Below, piece after piece: positions 20,253 to 29,700 of a stretch of DNA of 46,938 nt (positions are counted from its first letter, which is position 1; each line of letters begins with the position of its first letter). The notes under the pieces were generated by a model. The model did no database searches, was not told where the DNA came from, and saw nothing but the letters and a program-made list of their open reading frames with translations. The DNA is from a virus: IMG/VR virus record IMGVR_UViG_3300037264_000516, positions 1 through 46,938 of that record. One strand, written 5' to 3'. The translations under genes and the position numbers were made by a program.

Positions 20253-21737
20253 TTAAACAGCCATCGTGCGGCGCGGCCGGATTTCCGGACCGCTCCCGGT
20301 TTCGACCGCCGTCACCGACGCGGACTTCGCGCGGCCGGTTGCCCAAGCCCGCAGCTCCTTGATCTGGTCGGCCATGGTCTTCGACAGCGGCACCGTGCCC
20401 CTGACGGCCGCAAGGATGTCCTCGGTCTTGATCTCGCGCTTCTGCGAGTAGGACGTGAACAGGCCCTCGATAACACCCTGCTCCAGCTCGGCACCCGTGA
20501 AGCCCTCGCTGGCATCGGCGATTTCCTGCGCCTTGATCTTGGCTTCGGCCCGGCCGTGGCGCGCGAGGTGAATCTTGACGATCTCCAGGCGCTCTTCCCT
20601 GGTCGGCAGATCGACGAAGAAAATCTCGTCGAAGCGCCCCTTGCGAAGAAGCTCCGGCGGCAGGCCGGAGATGCGGTTTGCCGTGGCCACCACGAACACG
20701 GGCGAGGTCTTCTCCTGGAGCCACGTCAGGAGGGTGCCGAATACGCGCTGGGAGGTGCCGCCGTCGAGCCCGCCGCCCCCACCCAGCCCCTTCTCGATCT
20801 CGTCGATCCAGAGAATGCAGGGGGCGCAGGCTTCCGCCGCCTCGATTGCCTGGCGCGTCTGAGCCTCGGACTGGCCCACCAGGGAGCCGAACAGCTTCCC
20901 GGCGTCCAGACGCAGCGTGGGAAGGCCCCAGCCACGTCCTACGGTCTTCACGGTCAGGCTCTTGCCGCCGCCAGGGACGCCGAGCAGGAGCAGCCCCTTG
21001 GGCTCAGGAAGGCCGTATTGCTTGGCCTTCTCGCTCCCGAACGCATCCTTGCGGATGCTCAGCCAGCTCTTCAGGTTGCCGAGCCCGCCGACTTCCGGGC
21101 TGTCCTCGGTGTTGACGAACGTCAGAGCCCCGCCAAGGCGCTCAGCCACGCGCGCCGCCTTCTCCTTGCGCAGCCACGCCGGGTCGAGCTTCTGGTTCTT
21201 CTCGATGTAGCACCGGGCGAACAGCCGTGCCGCCTCGTGCCGGGCCATCCCGGATACCGCAGAGGCGATGGCGTACTTGACCTCGCCGTTGCCCTCCAGC
21301 TTCACATCATGGCTCTCGATGAAGTCCTGAAGCTCCTGGAGCAGTTCCTTGATGTCGGGGAGCTTGTTGACGACGTACTCGATGTCTGAGCGCAGGACGC
21401 CGGGGACCTCGACGCCGGGGACCTCGATCAGGATGAGCCGGGAGTACGCGCCATTCTCGCGGCGCTGGAGCGCCACTTCCCTAATGAGCCGGATTGCAAC
21501 CGGGTTGCCGCCGAACACGCGCAGGAAATCGCTGATGATCAGCGTCCCTTGGCCTGTCTTCTGGTTCTCCAACTTCTGGATCGCATCCGGATCGGCCGCG
21601 CTGATCGAGACTACGGGGGCGAACATCTTCGCGGCGTTCTTGGCCGCGTCGAGCGCGAGCTGCTCATCAGACTCTTCGACAAGAACGACGAGCGACCCGG
21701 CGCGCAAACGATTGGTGAGAGTCTTGGCAAGGGACAT
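20253..21737 (-). CDS. Ycf46-like AAA+ ATPase
   Basis: 494 residues. Walker A GVPGGGKS (253-260), Walker [11 protein letters not shown] (307-316), sensor VFVVATANR (347-355) and an arginine finger region [14 protein letters not shown] (365-378). The [20 protein letters not shown] block and the C-terminal [17 protein letters not shown] block are those of cyanobacterial/plastid Ycf46 ATPases, and the ~240-residue N-terminal domain also fits. Ycf46 proteins are AAA+ machines of poorly known function. ATG at 21737 has AGGAGG upstream. A 15-bp tandem repeat (VPGVE twice) lies at residues about 107-114. Confidence 0.85.
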   Translation of the reverse strand: MSLAKTLTNRLRAGSLVVLVEESDEQLALDAAKNAAKMFAPVVSISAADPDAIQKLENQKTGQGTLIISDFLRVFGGNPVAIRLIREVALQRRENGAYSRLILIEVPGVEVPGVLRSDIEYVVNKLPDIKELLQELQDFIESHDVKLEGNGEVKYAIASAVSGMARHEAARLFARCYIEKNQKLDPAWLRKEKAARVAERLGGALTFVNTEDSPEVGGLGNLKSWLSIRKDAFGSEKAKQYGLPEPKGLLLLGVPGGGKSLTVKTVGRGWGLPTLRLDAGKLFGSLVGQSEAQTRQAIEAAEACAPCILWIDEIEKGLGGGGGLDGGTSQRVFGTLLTWLQEKTSPVFVVATANRISGLPPELLRKGRFDEIFFVDLPTREERLEIVKIHLARHGRAEAKIKAQEIADASEGFTGAELEQGVIEGLFTSYSQKREIKTEDILAAVRGTVPLSKTMADQIKELRAWATGRAKSASVTAVETGSGPEIRPRRTMAV

Positions 21738-21739
21738 GA

Positions 21740-21922
21740 TTATTTCGCCTCCTGTGTCTGGTGTTGGTCGTGCGTGAGATTGTCCGGCCAGAGCGGTAGG
21801 CGCTTGCGGCATTCCGCGCACCAGTTCAGGTCGTTTGGTTTGGATATCGGGCGAGCGCAGAACTTCGGCTCAGCACCAGTTTCGGAAGAATCACGGCGGC
21901 ACAGCACGAACTCGTGTCCCAT
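21740..21922 (-). CDS. Small Cys-containing protein opening the ATPase operon
   Basis: 60 residues with FVLCRRD, FCARP and WCAECRKRLPLWPD; the four cysteines suggest a zinc site. The ATG at 21922 has GAGAGG upstream. Its last codons contain the ribosome site of the ATPase, whose ATG follows two bases after the stop, so the two are coupled. It is the first gene after the operator promoter. The role is unknown. Confidence 0.6.
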   Translation of the reverse strand: MGHEFVLCRRDSSETGAEPKFCARPISKPNDLNWCAECRKRLPLWPDNLTHDQHQTQEAK

Positions 21923-21969
21923 CGGCTACCTCTCAGGGGGCCAGGCTCTATGTCCTCGGCCGCAGAGAG

Positions 21970-21998
21970 AGTATAGGTGATGGGAAGGTTCCTGTCAA
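21970..21998 (-). promoter_or_regulatory. Strong promoter with embedded palindromic operator
   Basis: TTGACA (21993-21998), 17-bp spacer, TATACT (21970-21975). The near-palindrome GGAACCTTCC follows the -35 box directly. It drives the 60-residue gene and the Ycf46-like ATPase. The surrounding 21923-22060 gap holds nothing else I can support. Confidence 0.8.
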
Positions 21999-22060
21999 GA
22001 CCTATTTATTTAATTTAACAAGAATCACGATACGCATTTCCAGCAATCCCGGCACAGATT

Positions 22061-22819
22061 TCAGGACCTCATCACGAGTCCCTTCTTGGTCATCAGGCCG
22101 ATGAACCAGGCCCCACAGTCCTTGCAGGTGAACCGGATGTTCCTTCCAGACTGACTGTAGAAGGTCCCCCGAGTGCAGAGGTTCTTTGACCGACAGGTTG
22201 GGCAAGCCCTGGCCTGATCATCAGCGGTCAGGTTTGGATGCCTCTTGATCCAAGGTCTAAGGTGTTCATACAGACCACGCAGGAGCGGGCTCACGTCATG
22301 CAGGTTGTACCGCTTCATCATCTGCCAAGCCTCGGGCCTGCCCGCCATGCACTCCTTCCACATTCGGAAACCGGGATGCGGCATTTTCTTGCCAATCCCA
22401 AGCTCTTCGCACACGTCCCCGAGCCTGTTGCTGTTGAGATCGAAGTTTCGGCGCAGAACCTTCAGGGTGTCAATGGAGCGGTGGGGCGGGGGCCTGACGA
22501 TCTTGTTAAGGAAGATGTCTGAGTTCACTCGCTTGTCGTCGAACTCATCGACATTGTGGCCGACGACTATATCCGCCTTGTCCATCACGTCACGAGTGAA
22601 CTTCTTGATCAGCGCGACATTCGTTCTCTTGCGGCGGTCATAACCGGGCAGGTCTGGAAGAGCTAGGACGTGCCGCTCCCTTTGGGGATACCACTGCCAC
22701 GAGATCGAGCAGACCATCCGGCGCTCGATAACCTCGATGACCTTCTGCTCCCACGTCCCCCAGGTCCAGCCCTCATTCGGAAACGACTCGACATCGTAGA
22801 GCAGAAGTGAGATCGGCAT
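22061..22819 (-). CDS. DEDD-type 3'-5' exonuclease with zinc ribbon
   Basis: 252 residues. An RNase H-like exonuclease fold is indicated by LLYDVES (Asp9, Glu11), VGHNVDEFDDKRVN (about residue 90) and YNLHD (about 165), a DEDDy set. The C-terminal 50 residues add a zinc ribbon (CPTCRSKNLC and CKDCGAW). Similar phage proteins act as 3'-5' exonucleases, perhaps in replication fidelity or host DNA degradation. The ATG at 22819 has GGGGAG upstream. It separates the lysis genes from the ATPase operon. Confidence 0.78.
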   Translation of the reverse strand: MPISLLLYDVESFPNEGWTWGTWEQKVIEVIERRMVCSISWQWYPQRERHVLALPDLPGYDRRKRTNVALIKKFTRDVMDKADIVVGHNVDEFDDKRVNSDIFLNKIVRPPPHRSIDTLKVLRRNFDLNSNRLGDVCEELGIGKKMPHPGFRMWKECMAGRPEAWQMMKRYNLHDVSPLLRGLYEHLRPWIKRHPNLTADDQARACPTCRSKNLCTRGTFYSQSGRNIRFTCKDCGAWFIGLMTKKGLVMRS

Positions 22820-22865
22820 TCGCAGTCTCCCCGCTGATGCGGTTCGTTTTATTTGCGAACTTTAA

Positions 22866-23366
22866 TCAGAACCGGAAATTCAGGTCTCCGCCGATAGACG
22901 GCTTCTCGTTGACGACACGAACACTTGCTGCGGCATCGAATGTCCCGAGCAGCGTAAGCCCGCCGCGCAGGCCGTTGAATTTCGTCGGAGCATCCGCGCT
23001 GAATAGCACCCCGACGAAGCGATTCTTCGCGGGCAATGGCGCGGGCGCTTCTTTCCGTTCGCTCTCGCTTTCCTTGGCGGTCGTGGTCACGACGGGATCG
23101 CGCTCGATGCGCTCTTCGAGAAGCTGCGGCTTGGCATCCGGGCACGAGCCGGGCGGCGCTGGCAAATACTTCTTGACGATCACGACGCGCCCTTCTTCCT
23201 TGCGCTTTTCTTCCTTGGTCTCGCTGCGCGCTTCGACTTTAGGACGCGCGGCGATGGCCCCGCGAAGCCTGGTGATCTCATGGAAAGACCAGGCCAGAAG
23301 CGCCACCAGTACCAACAGGACCGTCAGGTTCGAACCGTCTTTACGCGACAGGGGGAACGTTGGCAC
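22866..23366 (-). CDS. Membrane-anchored protein next to holin (spanin candidate)
   Basis: 166 residues from GTG 23366 with AGGAGG nine bases upstream; it overlaps the holin candidate by 26 bp. One transmembrane helix (LTVLLVLVALLAWSFHEI, about 14-31) is followed by a highly charged stalk (EARSETKEEKRKEEGR) and Pro/Lys-rich regions. The C-terminus (FNGLRGGLTLLGTF, GGDLNFRF) looks beta-like. An inner-membrane spanin is possible from order and topology, but no spanin motif is clear. Confidence 0.45.
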   Translation of the reverse strand: MPTFPLSRKDGSNLTVLLVLVALLAWSFHEITRLRGAIAARPKVEARSETKEEKRKEEGRVVIVKKYLPAPPGSCPDAKPQLLEERIERDPVVTTTAKESESERKEAPAPLPAKNRFVGVLFSADAPTKFNGLRGGLTLLGTFDAAASVRVVNEKPSIGGDLNFRF

Positions 23367-23568
23367 TGGATTTGGCCTCCTGTTTGGATTTATGCTCGAA
23401 TCCGTTTGCGGCCATCACCGATCCGACGAGTACGGAAAAGCAGGTGACGAACTCCCCACCGGCCAGGCGTCGGCCGAAGCATAGAACGGAAATCGACAGG
23501 AGCGCGACCAGCCCCCAAACGATCTTGCGCATCCCGGCGTTCTTGATTGCGGCTAGAGTTTTTTCCAT
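23341..23568 (-). CDS. Holin candidate (two transmembrane helices)
   Basis: 75 residues; the ATG at 23568 has AGGAGG right upstream. Two hydrophobic helices (IVWGLVALLSISVLCF and EFVTCFSVLVGSVMAA) are separated by a short turn with Arg-Arg, and both ends are charged. Class II holins look like this. It lies directly after the endolysin gene. Holin function is inferred from size, topology and position. Confidence 0.6.
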   Translation of the reverse strand: MEKTLAAIKNAGMRKIVWGLVALLSISVLCFGRRLAGGEFVTCFSVLVGSVMAANGFEHKSKQEAKSSANVPPVA

Positions 23569-23576
23569 GACCCCTC

Positions 23577-24083
23577 CTACGATATTCTCTCGACGACGGT
23601 GTACTTCCCATCGACCATCTTTAGAACTTCGCCGCATCTCGCCTTGTCGCGGTACGGCTCGCCGAGGCTAATGTGAAACCAGCACTTGCGCCCCTCGCGC
23701 CCGCGCGCGTCGGACTCTGAGATGAGCTGCCCGAACTTGATCTTCCCGGCCTTCGCCGCCGCCACGATCTTCACCACGGCCGCGTCGATTGTCTCCTGAG
23801 TATCCGGACCTACGGGAGAACCATCCGCAGCGGTACACTTCAGATGCTCCGAGCGTTCGGTCCCGCCCACGCGCTTGTTGAGCGCCAGATATCGACGGGC
23901 AGAATGGATGTCGAGATCGCATCCGAGAATGACCATGACCGTCTCCAGGAGATTTGCGAGCGCCGTAAGACGCAGCTCTTCGTCAGGCGCGACGTGGCGA
24001 TTCTCTTCCTGTAGATCGGCGTGATCCGTGCGCGTGAGGATGTGCAGTGTAAAATGCGGCGATAGATGGCGATAATGCGTCAT
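23577..24083 (-). CDS. Endolysin, M15-type peptidase
   Basis: 168 residues. The opening SPHFTLHILTRTDHADLQ is that of phage Peptidase_M15_3 proteins (PF08291). Zinc ligands are His80 and Asp87 in SEHLKCTAAD and probably His137 in CWFHISLG. These enzymes cut peptide cross-bridges of peptidoglycan. It has no signal peptide, so release should need the holin. The ATG at 24083 overlaps the previous gene stop (ATGA). Confidence 0.87.
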   Translation of the reverse strand: MTHYRHLSPHFTLHILTRTDHADLQEENRHVAPDEELRLTALANLLETVMVILGCDLDIHSARRYLALNKRVGGTERSEHLKCTAADGSPVGPDTQETIDAAVVKIVAAAKAGKIKFGQLISESDARGREGRKCWFHISLGEPYRDKARCGEVLKMVDGKYTVVERIS

Positions 24084-24376
24084 TTCGCATTGTCCCGCAA
24101 GTCTTCCTCGATGCTGCCCAAGCGGCGCTCAATCGGCAAGAGAAGTTTTTCAAGCGCGGCCTGGTTGACGTATGACTCGGCGACGTGCAATTTATACGCC
24201 TGGAGATCAGCCGCCAATTTGTCATGTTTGTCGAAGAGAGTCTTCTGAGTGTTTTTAACCTCAGTGATGCGCGCCTCCTGCGCGGCATCCACGCTCCGCA
24301 ACCATGCGAAAAGGCCGCTGCCGATTAAGCCGAGGACCGTCGCCGCAGCGCTTACCCACCCTGGACTGATGTTCAT
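24080..24376 (-). CDS. Membrane protein with coiled coil, lysis region
   Basis: 98 residues: an N-terminal transmembrane helix (SAAATVLGLIGSGLFAWL) then a long coiled coil (AQEARITEVKNTQKTLFD...ERRLGSIEEDLRD). It sits immediately before the endolysin and overlaps it. The shape fits a lysis regulator or inner-membrane spanin. Without a family match the role is open. Confidence 0.5.
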   Translation of the reverse strand: MNISPGWVSAAATVLGLIGSGLFAWLRSVDAAQEARITEVKNTQKTLFDKHDKLAADLQAYKLHVAESYVNQAALEKLLLPIERRLGSIEEDLRDNAK

Positions 24377-24392
24377 ATGATTATTGTCCTGG

Positions 24393-24581
24393 CTAGGCCG
24401 GTGGAGCGAATGTTTCCCCGTCGTAGATGTAGCCGATGCCGACTTTCCCTTCCCCGGTCTCTAAATTGAACGGAGTCAGCACATAGGTCCCCGCCAGAGA
24501 CGCGGCGAACGCGGCGTCTGCCACGATGACATTGGTCACTACCCCGTTCTCGATGAGAGCGTACTCAGTCGTGATTGGCAT
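24393..24581 (-). CDS. Small tail-fibre-associated protein
   Basis: 62 residues. The pattern YALIENGVVTNVIVADAAFA, then a linker and GIGYIYDGETFAPP is seen in many phage genes just downstream of tail fibres, often annotated as fibre or assembly-associated. It follows the Gly-rich adhesin gene. Its function is unproven. Confidence 0.6.
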   Translation of the reverse strand: MPITTEYALIENGVVTNVIVADAAFAASLAGTYVLTPFNLETGEGKVGIGYIYDGETFAPPA

Positions 24582-24589
24582 ATTCCCTC

Positions 24590-25474
24590 CTAGTTATTCG
24601 GTTCCGAGTAAATCACGACGCAAGCGCCCGAGCCGCCAGCCCCGCCCGCGCTGCCCGTGGCGGTCCCCTTCCCTCCGCCGCCGCCTCCGGTGTTGGCCAC
24701 ACCGGCCCCGCCCGCGCCGCTTGATACGCCGGACCCGCCGCCGCAGACGCCTGGGCCTGGGACGTTGAGTACGTTGTCGCTGCCACCACCACCACCACCA
24801 CCTCCCACACACCCGAGATTCGGAAGGAATAAGCCCATTCCGCCCGCTCCACCCCAAGAATGGGCTATAGTGGTAGCCCCCGCACCGCCGCCGCCAGCCC
24901 CGCCGAAGCCACTCGCGCAACCGGAGGATATTTCAGGTGACGCTCCTATCGCACCGATGCTGGCGGTCTGTCCATTGCCGAATGCGCCCCCACCACCGCC
25001 GCCCGCAGCTATCGTGCTGTTCCCGGAACCCTCGCCGCCTCCGCGATTGGTTATGCAGAATGTTGAATTGCCGGAGCCACCGCCTCCGCCGCCAAGGGCT
25101 GTCAGATGAGAGCCGAACGAAGAATCACCCCCGTTCGATCCCGCTGTCCCCGATCCGGGAGTGCTTGATGCGCCACCAGCGCCACCGGCTCCAATCGTGA
25201 CGGCCTCAGATGCGCCGCTCAGATTGAACCATCCCTGAGAGACTCTTCCGCCGCCGCCGCCGCCGCCAGCCCGCGCGGTTCCGCCGCCTCCGGCCCCGCC
25301 GCCTCCGCCTACGCAGGCGACATAGACGCGACGGACGCTCGGCGCAGGGGTGAAGGACCCCGAGGCCGTGAACGAAGAAAACTTAATCTTCGTCCCGAGC
25401 AGGGATTCAATCGTCGCCGCTTTGCCGCCCACCGCCAGTCCGAGAAAAAGAACCAGGCTTGCTGTTCGTTTCAT
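24590..25474 (-). CDS. Glycine-rich receptor-binding adhesin with N-terminal signal peptide
   Basis: 294 residues. After a signal-peptide-like start (MKRTASLVLFLGLAVGGKAA) comes an SGSFTPAPSVRRVYVACVGG strand and a domain dominated by runs of 5-9 Gly broken by short loops, then ACVVIYSEP. This is the polyglycine-sandwich architecture of phage tip adhesins. Loop residues give receptor specificity. A secretory leader is unusual for a virion protein. It follows the T7-like tail fibre after 7 bp. Confidence 0.75.
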   Translation of the reverse strand: MKRTASLVLFLGLAVGGKAATIESLLGTKIKFSSFTASGSFTPAPSVRRVYVACVGGGGGAGGGGTARAGGGGGGGRVSQGWFNLSGASEAVTIGAGGAGGASSTPGSGTAGSNGGDSSFGSHLTALGGGGGGSGNSTFCITNRGGGEGSGNSTIAAGGGGGGAFGNGQTASIGAIGASPEISSGCASGFGGAGGGGAGATTIAHSWGGAGGMGLFLPNLGCVGGGGGGGGSDNVLNVPGPGVCGGGSGVSSGAGGAGVANTGGGGGGKGTATGSAGGAGGSGACVVIYSEPNN

Positions 25475-25481
25475 TTTATCC

Positions 25482-26711
25482 TCACAGAACGACTGATATT
25501 AAGACCCAAATATCGACGCTGCCGGTGCCGGAGGCGGCGTCAAGATTCGCGCCGACAGATGTCGCCGTTGCTTTTACGTCCCAGGTTCCCCCGTGATCTT
25601 CGGACGCCAAGATATTCGAGAGCTGGAACTGCGTCGATGTCACGGCCTGAAACACATTGAAGTCCGTGGCATAGCCTTGAAGGGCTCCAGCGATCCCGAG
25701 TCCAACTCTGTAGGCGGTGATGCCAGTGCCGGAGAATGCGGTCGAGTGTTTGATCTTCACGCTATGGATGACCGCCCCGGCCGGGGCCGTGAAGAGCGTG
25801 ATGCTGTTGGTCAACGCGGCGGCGGAAAAGTCCGCGTAAGCCTTCGTGTATTTCGTCCAGCGCGGGATGGATATCGGGGCAACGCTCGCAGCGAGATCAG
25901 AGAGCGTGACTTTCTTTACATCGCCAGCGCTCGTGTCGTAAAGAACCAGCTCATCGCCGCTCGCAGGAGACGGCTCGGCCGTCAAGCCGTTTATGACTTT
26001 GAGCAAGTTGGCGAGAGTGATCTTGTCCATCGTCGTCGTGGACAGATCGTAGAGAATCACCTCGTCGCCAATGGCTGGAGATGCTTCATTGGCCAGGGTG
26101 TCCCGGAGAGTTTCCAGCACAGCCGGACCAGTGGTATCGTCAAGAACCGTCTCCATGAAGGGCGAGACGAAAGCCGTGCCCACCGTCGCTGCCACGGCGA
26201 TCAGATTTCCAGAGCCATCGAAGCCAAGGAAGTTCCCCGAACGATCTTCGATTGAGGGTAGGAGCGTCGCGGCTTCCGTGCCGATCTCAGTCTCGGGAAG
26301 ACGGATTGATCGGTCGATCTCGTCTTGCTGCTGCTGATCGGCCATCACGAAACGGTCGAAAGCATTCTCGTGCGTCTCAGGGAGGAAGGACCCCTGGTTT
26401 CGGATATCGGTCGGCTGGGTGAGCGGGACCACGCGCCGGATCGTGAGCTTGTATCCGGTCGTCAGATTCCCGCCGGTGAGCCACACCTGCCCCGAATCGA
26501 CGAGCGTTATGTTGCCGCCGGACCCGTTGTTGACTCCAGACACGGTGTAATCCACTCCGATCACGAGAGTCGTTTCGGCCGGGGAGACTGCTGTATTGCG
26601 AACAGTTACCAGTAGATGATCCTCATTGGTAATCCGAAAGCCATAGGCATAGACGCTGGCCGCGCCGTTGCCGGTGTAGTCGTTGCGGTTCGTCGTCGAT
26701 CCGATGGACAT
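25482..26711 (-). CDS. Tail fibre with T7-like N-terminal domain
   Basis: 409 residues. The first ~130 residues (NRNDYTGNGAASVYAYGFRI, VIGVDYTVSGV, LTIRRVVPLTQPTDIRNQG, FDRFVMADQQQQDEIDRSI) are those of the T7 gp17 fibre attachment domain (PF03906). Two repeated blocks with DEVILYDLS and DELVLYDTS (about 220-270) follow. The C-terminal ~125 residues are a beta-rich domain. It attaches to the tail and supports the neighbouring Gly-rich adhesin. Confidence 0.87.
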   Translation of the reverse strand: MSIGSTTNRNDYTGNGAASVYAYGFRITNEDHLLVTVRNTAVSPAETTLVIGVDYTVSGVNNGSGGNITLVDSGQVWLTGGNLTTGYKLTIRRVVPLTQPTDIRNQGSFLPETHENAFDRFVMADQQQQDEIDRSIRLPETEIGTEAATLLPSIEDRSGNFLGFDGSGNLIAVAATVGTAFVSPFMETVLDDTTGPAVLETLRDTLANEASPAIGDEVILYDLSTTTMDKITLANLLKVINGLTAEPSPASGDELVLYDTSAGDVKKVTLSDLAASVAPISIPRWTKYTKAYADFSAAALTNSITLFTAPAGAVIHSVKIKHSTAFSGTGITAYRVGLGIAGALQGYATDFNVFQAVTSTQFQLSNILASEDHGGTWDVKATATSVGANLDAASGTGSVDIWVLISVVL

Positions 26712-26726
26712 TTCCTGTCCTCCCCT

Positions 26727-29700
26727 TTACTTCTTCGTTCGGCGCGAGAGCGCGTCGCGCCATGTCAGTTCGCCGTTGTCCTCGATCCAGTCGAGCATAT
26801 TAAATATGAGGTTGTTGAACGACACCGGGATTCCGACCATGTACGACCCGGCCCGCGCCCCTTCTTCCAGGTATTTCCTGTCGAGAGGCTTGTCACCGAA
26901 CGGAAGATCAATGCCGACAGCTCCGGCCGTTTTGCTGGCCGCGCGAGCCCCGCCCCTGGCGACCGTAGTGAGAATCGACTCCATGGCCGATTCCATCGGC
27001 GAGAAGCGGTAATTCGTCTGCTTGCCGATGGCCTTGTCCACGACGAACCCGGCGATGTCGCGGCCGATCCAGACGTAGCCGAAAGGCTGGGAGAGCGTCC
27101 TGGCGATCATGCGCTTTCTGCGCTCCTTCTCGTCGTCGCGCTTGGCATTGCGGAAGAACTCGCGCCAGAAGTTCTCATTGAGCGCTTGAAGAACCCACAT
27201 GAACAGGGCTGCTTTCGCCAGCATGGCTACGGCCGCGCCGGTGTTCCCGGCGTTATATTCCAGACCGGCGAGCTTGCCCGAGAGCCACATCCGATTGAAC
27301 ATCATCGAGGACCATGTGAAGAACATAGTGAAGATTTTCTTGTACTCGCTACCGCGTTGAGCGCCGACCTGATCCAGAACGGAGCCAGAGCCGAGAGTCC
27401 GCGTAACAACTTCATCGGCGATATCGCGCGCGGTCTCTTCGCCGTGCTTGTCCAGGGCATTCTTGTAGACCTCAGACCATAGCGGGTAGGCCACGGCCTC
27501 GTCGGCGAGAATCTGGACTATGAACCCGTACTGCAAGAGAGCTGAATCCTTCCCGGCCCAGTGCTTCGACATATCCATCATGTCCCGGTCCTTCGTAGAG
27601 GCGCGCTTGCGCATCCGCTCGGACTTGGTATTCACGAACGCGACCACGGGGGCGGGGTCCATCACGAAGTCTTTCATCGCCGCGAGCATCCTCGCCGGGC
27701 CGAGTTCGTCGATGCTGTTGATGACGTTGCCGCTCAGGTCGATCAAGAACGTGAACGGCCGGATCGCCAGCAAGGAGAAAGTGGCGCGGAATCGGAACCA
27801 GCGCGCGGCCTTTTCCCAAAAGCCCATGAACTCGCCCTGATCGGAAGCGACAGCCTTCAGGGCCTCGTTGAAAGTGAGTAGGCCCTTTGGCCCAAGGGCT
27901 CCCTCGATTGCGGTCTTTACGTCCGGCTGATTCAAGAACCTGGCCACGTCGATCACGGCTTTGCGGAACTCCAGATCGTGGACGACATTATCCAAATGGT
28001 TGAACAGAGTCGTCATCGTCAGCCGCACCGGCCGCTTCACATTCGCAACGCGCTCCTGCGTGTGCCCGCTGTCCGTATGCGCAGAGGACGCGCTGTACTG
28101 CTTGTAGAGTGCGTTCTTCTGCTCGGCGTTCTTGTAGGCGTCCGAGCTGCGCTCGAAATCGTAGACGATGGGGAAGTAGCCGCCCTTGAATTTCCCGAAG
28201 GTTGTCTCGATCTCCGCAGGTTCTACGGACTTCGGCTGGACGCCGCGCACAGCCATCTCCTGCGCCACGATGTCGGGCCAGAAAGTCTGGAGATAATTGA
28301 ACGTGTCCTGGACGAAGTTCATCTCCTTTTCGGTCAGCGCGTCGATGATCGGCTTGATCTGAACATCGTCCACTCCGAAGCCCGCGCGGATGCGGTCGCG
28401 GTTGCCTTCGTTGCCCCAGTTCAAAGCGACGCCGAGAACCTGCTCGCGCGTGAGGTAGCGGCCGATGGATTCGAAATAGATGCGCTGGTTCGGATAGTCG
28501 GCCAGCTCTGCGGGAGTGAAGGCGCGCTCCATGATCGCGTTCAGCTCTTTGGTCATCTTCTCGAAGCGGCGGAACTTGCTGTCCTCGGCCCGCTTCAGGA
28601 TGCGGTAGGTGTAGCGCTTGGCCGGGCCGTCAGCCTCGCCGCCATCCAGGTAGTGCGCCAGCGTGAGCAAGTTGACCATCGACGGGATCACGGCGTCGGG
28701 GATGCTCAGCGTCGCCTCGGCATTGTCCTTCCAGGCGGAGTCGTACTGCGATCCGATCATCAGCCTGCTTTCGTAGGGACGGCCGATCTTGTCTTCGACG
28801 GAGGCGCGGAACTGGCGCGCGGCCTCTTTGATGTCAACCTTGATGAAGCCGGACAGAAAGCGATTGAAGGTCTTGCCGACCTCGGCGAGAGCCTTGACCG
28901 TCGCGGCGATGTCCCGCAGCTCGCCCATCGTCAGCTCTGAATACTTCTTGCCCTGCGCGCGGGTGACTGATGTCGGGACGATCATCGCGTAGTAGTTTTC
29001 GTTGACGCGCTGGACGAGCTGCTCCAGGGTCTCAACGGCCCATTTGCCGTTCTCATCGCGCACGAGGCCGGTCGCGTTTGCCGTCTCGGTCGCCGGAGAG
29101 CCGTCCTTCTCCATTTTCTCTGCGATGGCCTCCATGGTCCCGGACTCTTCGGCGCGCGGCGTCATCAGGCCGAAGCGGCCGAGCAGGCCGTCAATCTGGC
29201 GGATGAATCCGTAGGGCATCCCGAGCAGGTCCCGGCCGCGCTTCTCGAACTTGGCCAGGTTCCGGCTCATGCGCTCGACTTCTTTCTTGTTGCGCAGGGC
29301 CTCGGCCGCGAGGGCATGGTTGACGAGCTGCTGGCGCTTGAACTTGGCCGCTTCTGCGAATTTCTTCGCCAGCGTGGCCTTGGCTGCTTTGACCGCCGCC
29401 TGGCGCTCAGCGGTGACGTAGGGACGCCAGGACGTGGCCTGGTTGATCGGGAGGGCCGATAGCGTGGCCCGAGCCTCTTCCTTGACCGCCTGGGCCGTGA
29501 CCTTGGCCTCAGATCGGCGTCGGCGGGCAACCTCGACCCGGACCTCGGCCCCCTGGATCATATCCGCGAGAGCTTCGCGCTCCAGGGCGATCAGTTCCAG
29601 GGAAGAGGTCTCGTCCGCGTAGATCGCCTCGCGGGCCATCTCGCGCATCAGTTCACGATCCACGGTGCCGAACTTCGCCATCTGCGCTTCGACGATATCA

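Noticed and set aside
22002-22205. 67-codon minus-strand frame overlapping the exonuclease 3' end
   Set aside because: Overlaps a well-supported exonuclease zinc ribbon in another frame and has no ribosome site.
27978-28940. Long plus-strand open frames (also 392-1018, 1103-1825, 32256-33245, 38723-39892, 42510-43871)
   Set aside because: All are antisense to well-supported minus-strand structural genes and read as low-quality Arg/Leu/Val-rich shadows of GC-rich codons.
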